Origin: Streptomyces sp. f51
GTDB taxonomy: Bacteria; Actinomycetota; Actinomycetes; Streptomycetales; Streptomycetaceae
DNA length: 64,000 bases
Assembly (NCBI RefSeq): GCF_037940415.1
Contig: NZ_CP149798.1
Span: 4,125,001-4,189,000, forward strand
Reading direction: 5' to 3'
Below are positions 62,616 through 64,000 of the stretch, piece after piece. The notes under the pieces were generated by a model. The model was given only the letters and a program-made list of their open reading frames with translations. It ran no database searches and was not told the origin of the DNA. Numbering within the stretch: position 1 is the stretch's first letter; each line of letters starts with the position of its first letter. The position numbers were made by a program, and so were the translations under genes.

Positions 62616-63932
62616 ATGACCGAACTGCCTTATCCCTACGAAGCCCCAGCCTCGCAGTCGCTGTTCGACCGTGCGGCGGCCGTCACACCAGGTGGCGTGA
62701 ATTCTCCGGTGCGCGCCTTCCGCGCCGTGGGCGGTACGCCCCGGTTCATGGTGTCGGGCACCGGTCCGTACCTGACGGACGCGGACGGCCGCGAGTACGT
62801 CGACCTCGTCTGCTCCTGGGGTCCGATGATCCTCGGGCACTCCCGTCCCGAGGTCATCGCCGCGGTCCAGGAGGCCGTCGCGCGCGGTACGTCCTTCGGT
62901 ACGCCCGGTGAGGGCGAGGTCGCCCTCGCCGAGGAGATCGTCGCCCGTGTCGAGCCCGTGGAGCAGGTCCGCCTCGTCTCCAGCGGCACCGAGGCGACCA
63001 TGTCGGCCATCCGGCTCGCCCGCGGGTTCACCCGGCGCACCAAGGTGATCAAGTTCGCCGGGTGCTACCACGGCCACGTCGACTCGCTGCTCGCCGCGGC
63101 GGGCAGCGGTGTCGCGACGTTCGCGCTGCCGGACACACCCGGGGTCACCGGAGCCCAGGCCGCCGACACCATCGTCCTGCCCTACAACGACCTCGAAGCT
63201 GTGCAGGCCGCGTTCCACGCGCACCCCGGCGAGATCGCCTGTGTGATCACCGAGGCCTCGCCCGGCAACATGGGCGTGGTGCCGCCCGCGCCCGGTTTCA
63301 ACCAGGGCCTCAAGGACGCCTGCGCGAAGAACGGCGCCCTGTACATCTCCGACGAGGTGATGACCGGCTTCCGTACGAGCCGGGCCGGCTGGTACGGGAT
63401 CGACGGGGTGCGCCCCGACCTGATGACCTTCGGCAAGGTGATGGGCGGCGGTTTCCCGGCCGCCGCGTTCGGTGGCCGCGAGGACGTGATGGCCCACCTC
63501 GCGCCGGCCGGGCCGGTGTACCAGGCGGGCACGCTCTCGGGCAATCCCGTCGCCACCGCCGCCGGGCTCGCGCAGCTGCGGCTGCTCGACCAGGCCGCGT
63601 ACGACAAGGTCGACGCGGTGTCGGAGCGGATCCAGGCTCTGGTGACCGAGGCGCTCGCCAAGGAGGGTGTGACCCACCGCATCCAGCGCGCCTCCAACAT
63701 GTTCTCGGTCTTCTTCACGGGACGCGAGGTGCGCGACTACGAGGACGCGAAGGCGCAGGAGTCCTTCCGCTACACCTCGTTCTTCCACGCGATGCTGGCG
63801 CGGGGCGTCTACCTGCCGCCGTCCTCGTTCGAGTCGTGGTTCGTGTCGACGGCCCATGACGACCAGGCGGTTCAGCGGATCGCCGACGCCCTTCCGGCGG
63901 CGGCACGGGCAGCGGCGGAGGCCACGGCATGA
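62616..63932 (+). CDS. hemL: glutamate-1-semialdehyde 2,1-aminomutase
   Basis: A 438-residue PLP enzyme that turns glutamate-1-semialdehyde, the HemA product, into 5-aminolevulinate, which HemB then uses. Blocks are TPGGVNSPVRAFRAVGG, VSSGTEATMSAIRLARG, KFAGCYHGHVDSLL, SDEVMTGFR and the PLP lysine (about 274) in TFGKVMGGGFPAAAFGG. ATG 62616 starts the family N-terminus. Its TGA overlaps the next ATG. Confidence 0.96.
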   Translation: MTELPYPYEAPASQSLFDRAAAVTPGGVNSPVRAFRAVGGTPRFMVSGTGPYLTDADGREYVDLVCSWGPMILGHSRPEVIAAVQEAVARGTSFGTPGEGEVALAEEIVARVEPVEQVRLVSSGTEATMSAIRLARGFTRRTKVIKFAGCYHGHVDSLLAAAGSGVATFALPDTPGVTGAQAADTIVLPYNDLEAVQAAFHAHPGEIACVITEASPGNMGVVPPAPGFNQGLKDACAKNGALYISDEVMTGFRTSRAGWYGIDGVRPDLMTFGKVMGGGFPAAAFGGREDVMAHLAPAGPVYQAGTLSGNPVATAAGLAQLRLLDQAAYDKVDAVSERIQALVTEALAKEGVTHRIQRASNMFSVFFTGREVRDYEDAKAQESFRYTSFFHAMLARGVYLPPSSFESWFVSTAHDDQAVQRIADALPAAARAAAEATA

Positions 63933-64000
63933 GCGACACCAGCGGCAAGAACGGCGCGGGCGACATCACCGTCGTCCACCTGATGCGGCACGGCGAGGTC
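63929..64000 (+). CDS. histidine phosphatase (phosphoglycerate mutase family), 5' end only
   Basis: The first 24 codons only; the gene runs off the window. ATG 63929 overlaps the hemL stop by four bases. VVHLMRHGEV holds the RHG motif with the catalytic histidine. It is co-translated with hemL. Confidence 0.82.
   Translation, partial: MSDTSGKNGAGDITVVHLMRHGEV

Overview
This 64 kb window is high-GC actinobacterial DNA, almost certainly a Streptomyces chromosome. The evidence is the sigma-BldN/RsbN developmental pair, a Rex operator in front of hemA, a class I lysyl-tRNA synthetase, a kdpF-A-B-C operon, many GTG starts and the shared ATGA/GTGA operon junctions. No plasmid, prophage, transposase, CRISPR array or biosynthetic cluster was seen. 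Identifications rest on reading motifs and protein sequence; no database search was run.

Layout. 1-1.86 kb: the 3' end of an rRNA operon (23S, 5S, terminator). 1.9-7.5 kb: HAD phosphatase, membrane protein, MFS transporter, AcuC-type deacetylase, a phosphatase-like protein, a BldC-like mini regulator and a 32-residue ribosomal-type peptide. 7.9-14.4 kb: SDR epimerase, PlsC-type acyltransferase, then the leftward developmental locus rsbN-bldN, a HAD-IB phosphatase and a glutaredoxin-like protein. 14.6-23.2 kb: rex-hemA-hemC-hemD and hemB, with a secreted PA14/FN3 protein between them; hemL lies at the far end of the window. 23.2-30.7 kb: lipoprotein, membrane-anchored HTH protein, methyltransferase, aminotransferase, an ECF sigma factor with its partner, and a DUF4253 protein. 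30.8-41.9 kb: argS and lysS (divergent), a DUF2637 membrane protein, two lipoproteins, rtcB followed tail-to-tail by a frameshifted LAGLIDADG homing endonuclease, an SDR enzyme and YnfA. 42.5-46.4 kb: a MarR/MFS/flavin monooxygenase/FMN reductase module. 46.7-58.8 kb: a two-component system, two large APC-type transporters (one clearly KimA-like) and kdpFABC. 58.8-64 kb: class F sortase with a candidate substrate, SDR enzyme, a hypothetical protein, hemL and the start of a histidine phosphatase.

How parts work together. The hem genes cover glutamyl-tRNA to uroporphyrinogen III, and the Rex box ties the rex-hemACD operon to NADH/NAD+ balance. bldN is followed by its membrane anti-sigma gene, which has a well-formed sigma-BldN-type promoter and so implies negative feedback. 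The potassium region pairs a Kdp ATPase with a divergent KimA-like symporter; OmpR-style 11-bp direct repeats occur in their shared intergenic region and again before the second APC transporter.

Most unusual features: (i) a 137-bp intergenic element in three copies, each able to form a long hairpin, with a compensatory base-pair change between copies; (ii) a roughly 22-bp helically phased array beside one copy; (iii) the homing endonuclease next to rtcB with a single-base frameshift between its two active-site motifs; (iv) the shared potassium-transporter repeats; (v) a duplicated HTGGG motif in a candidate class F sortase substrate.
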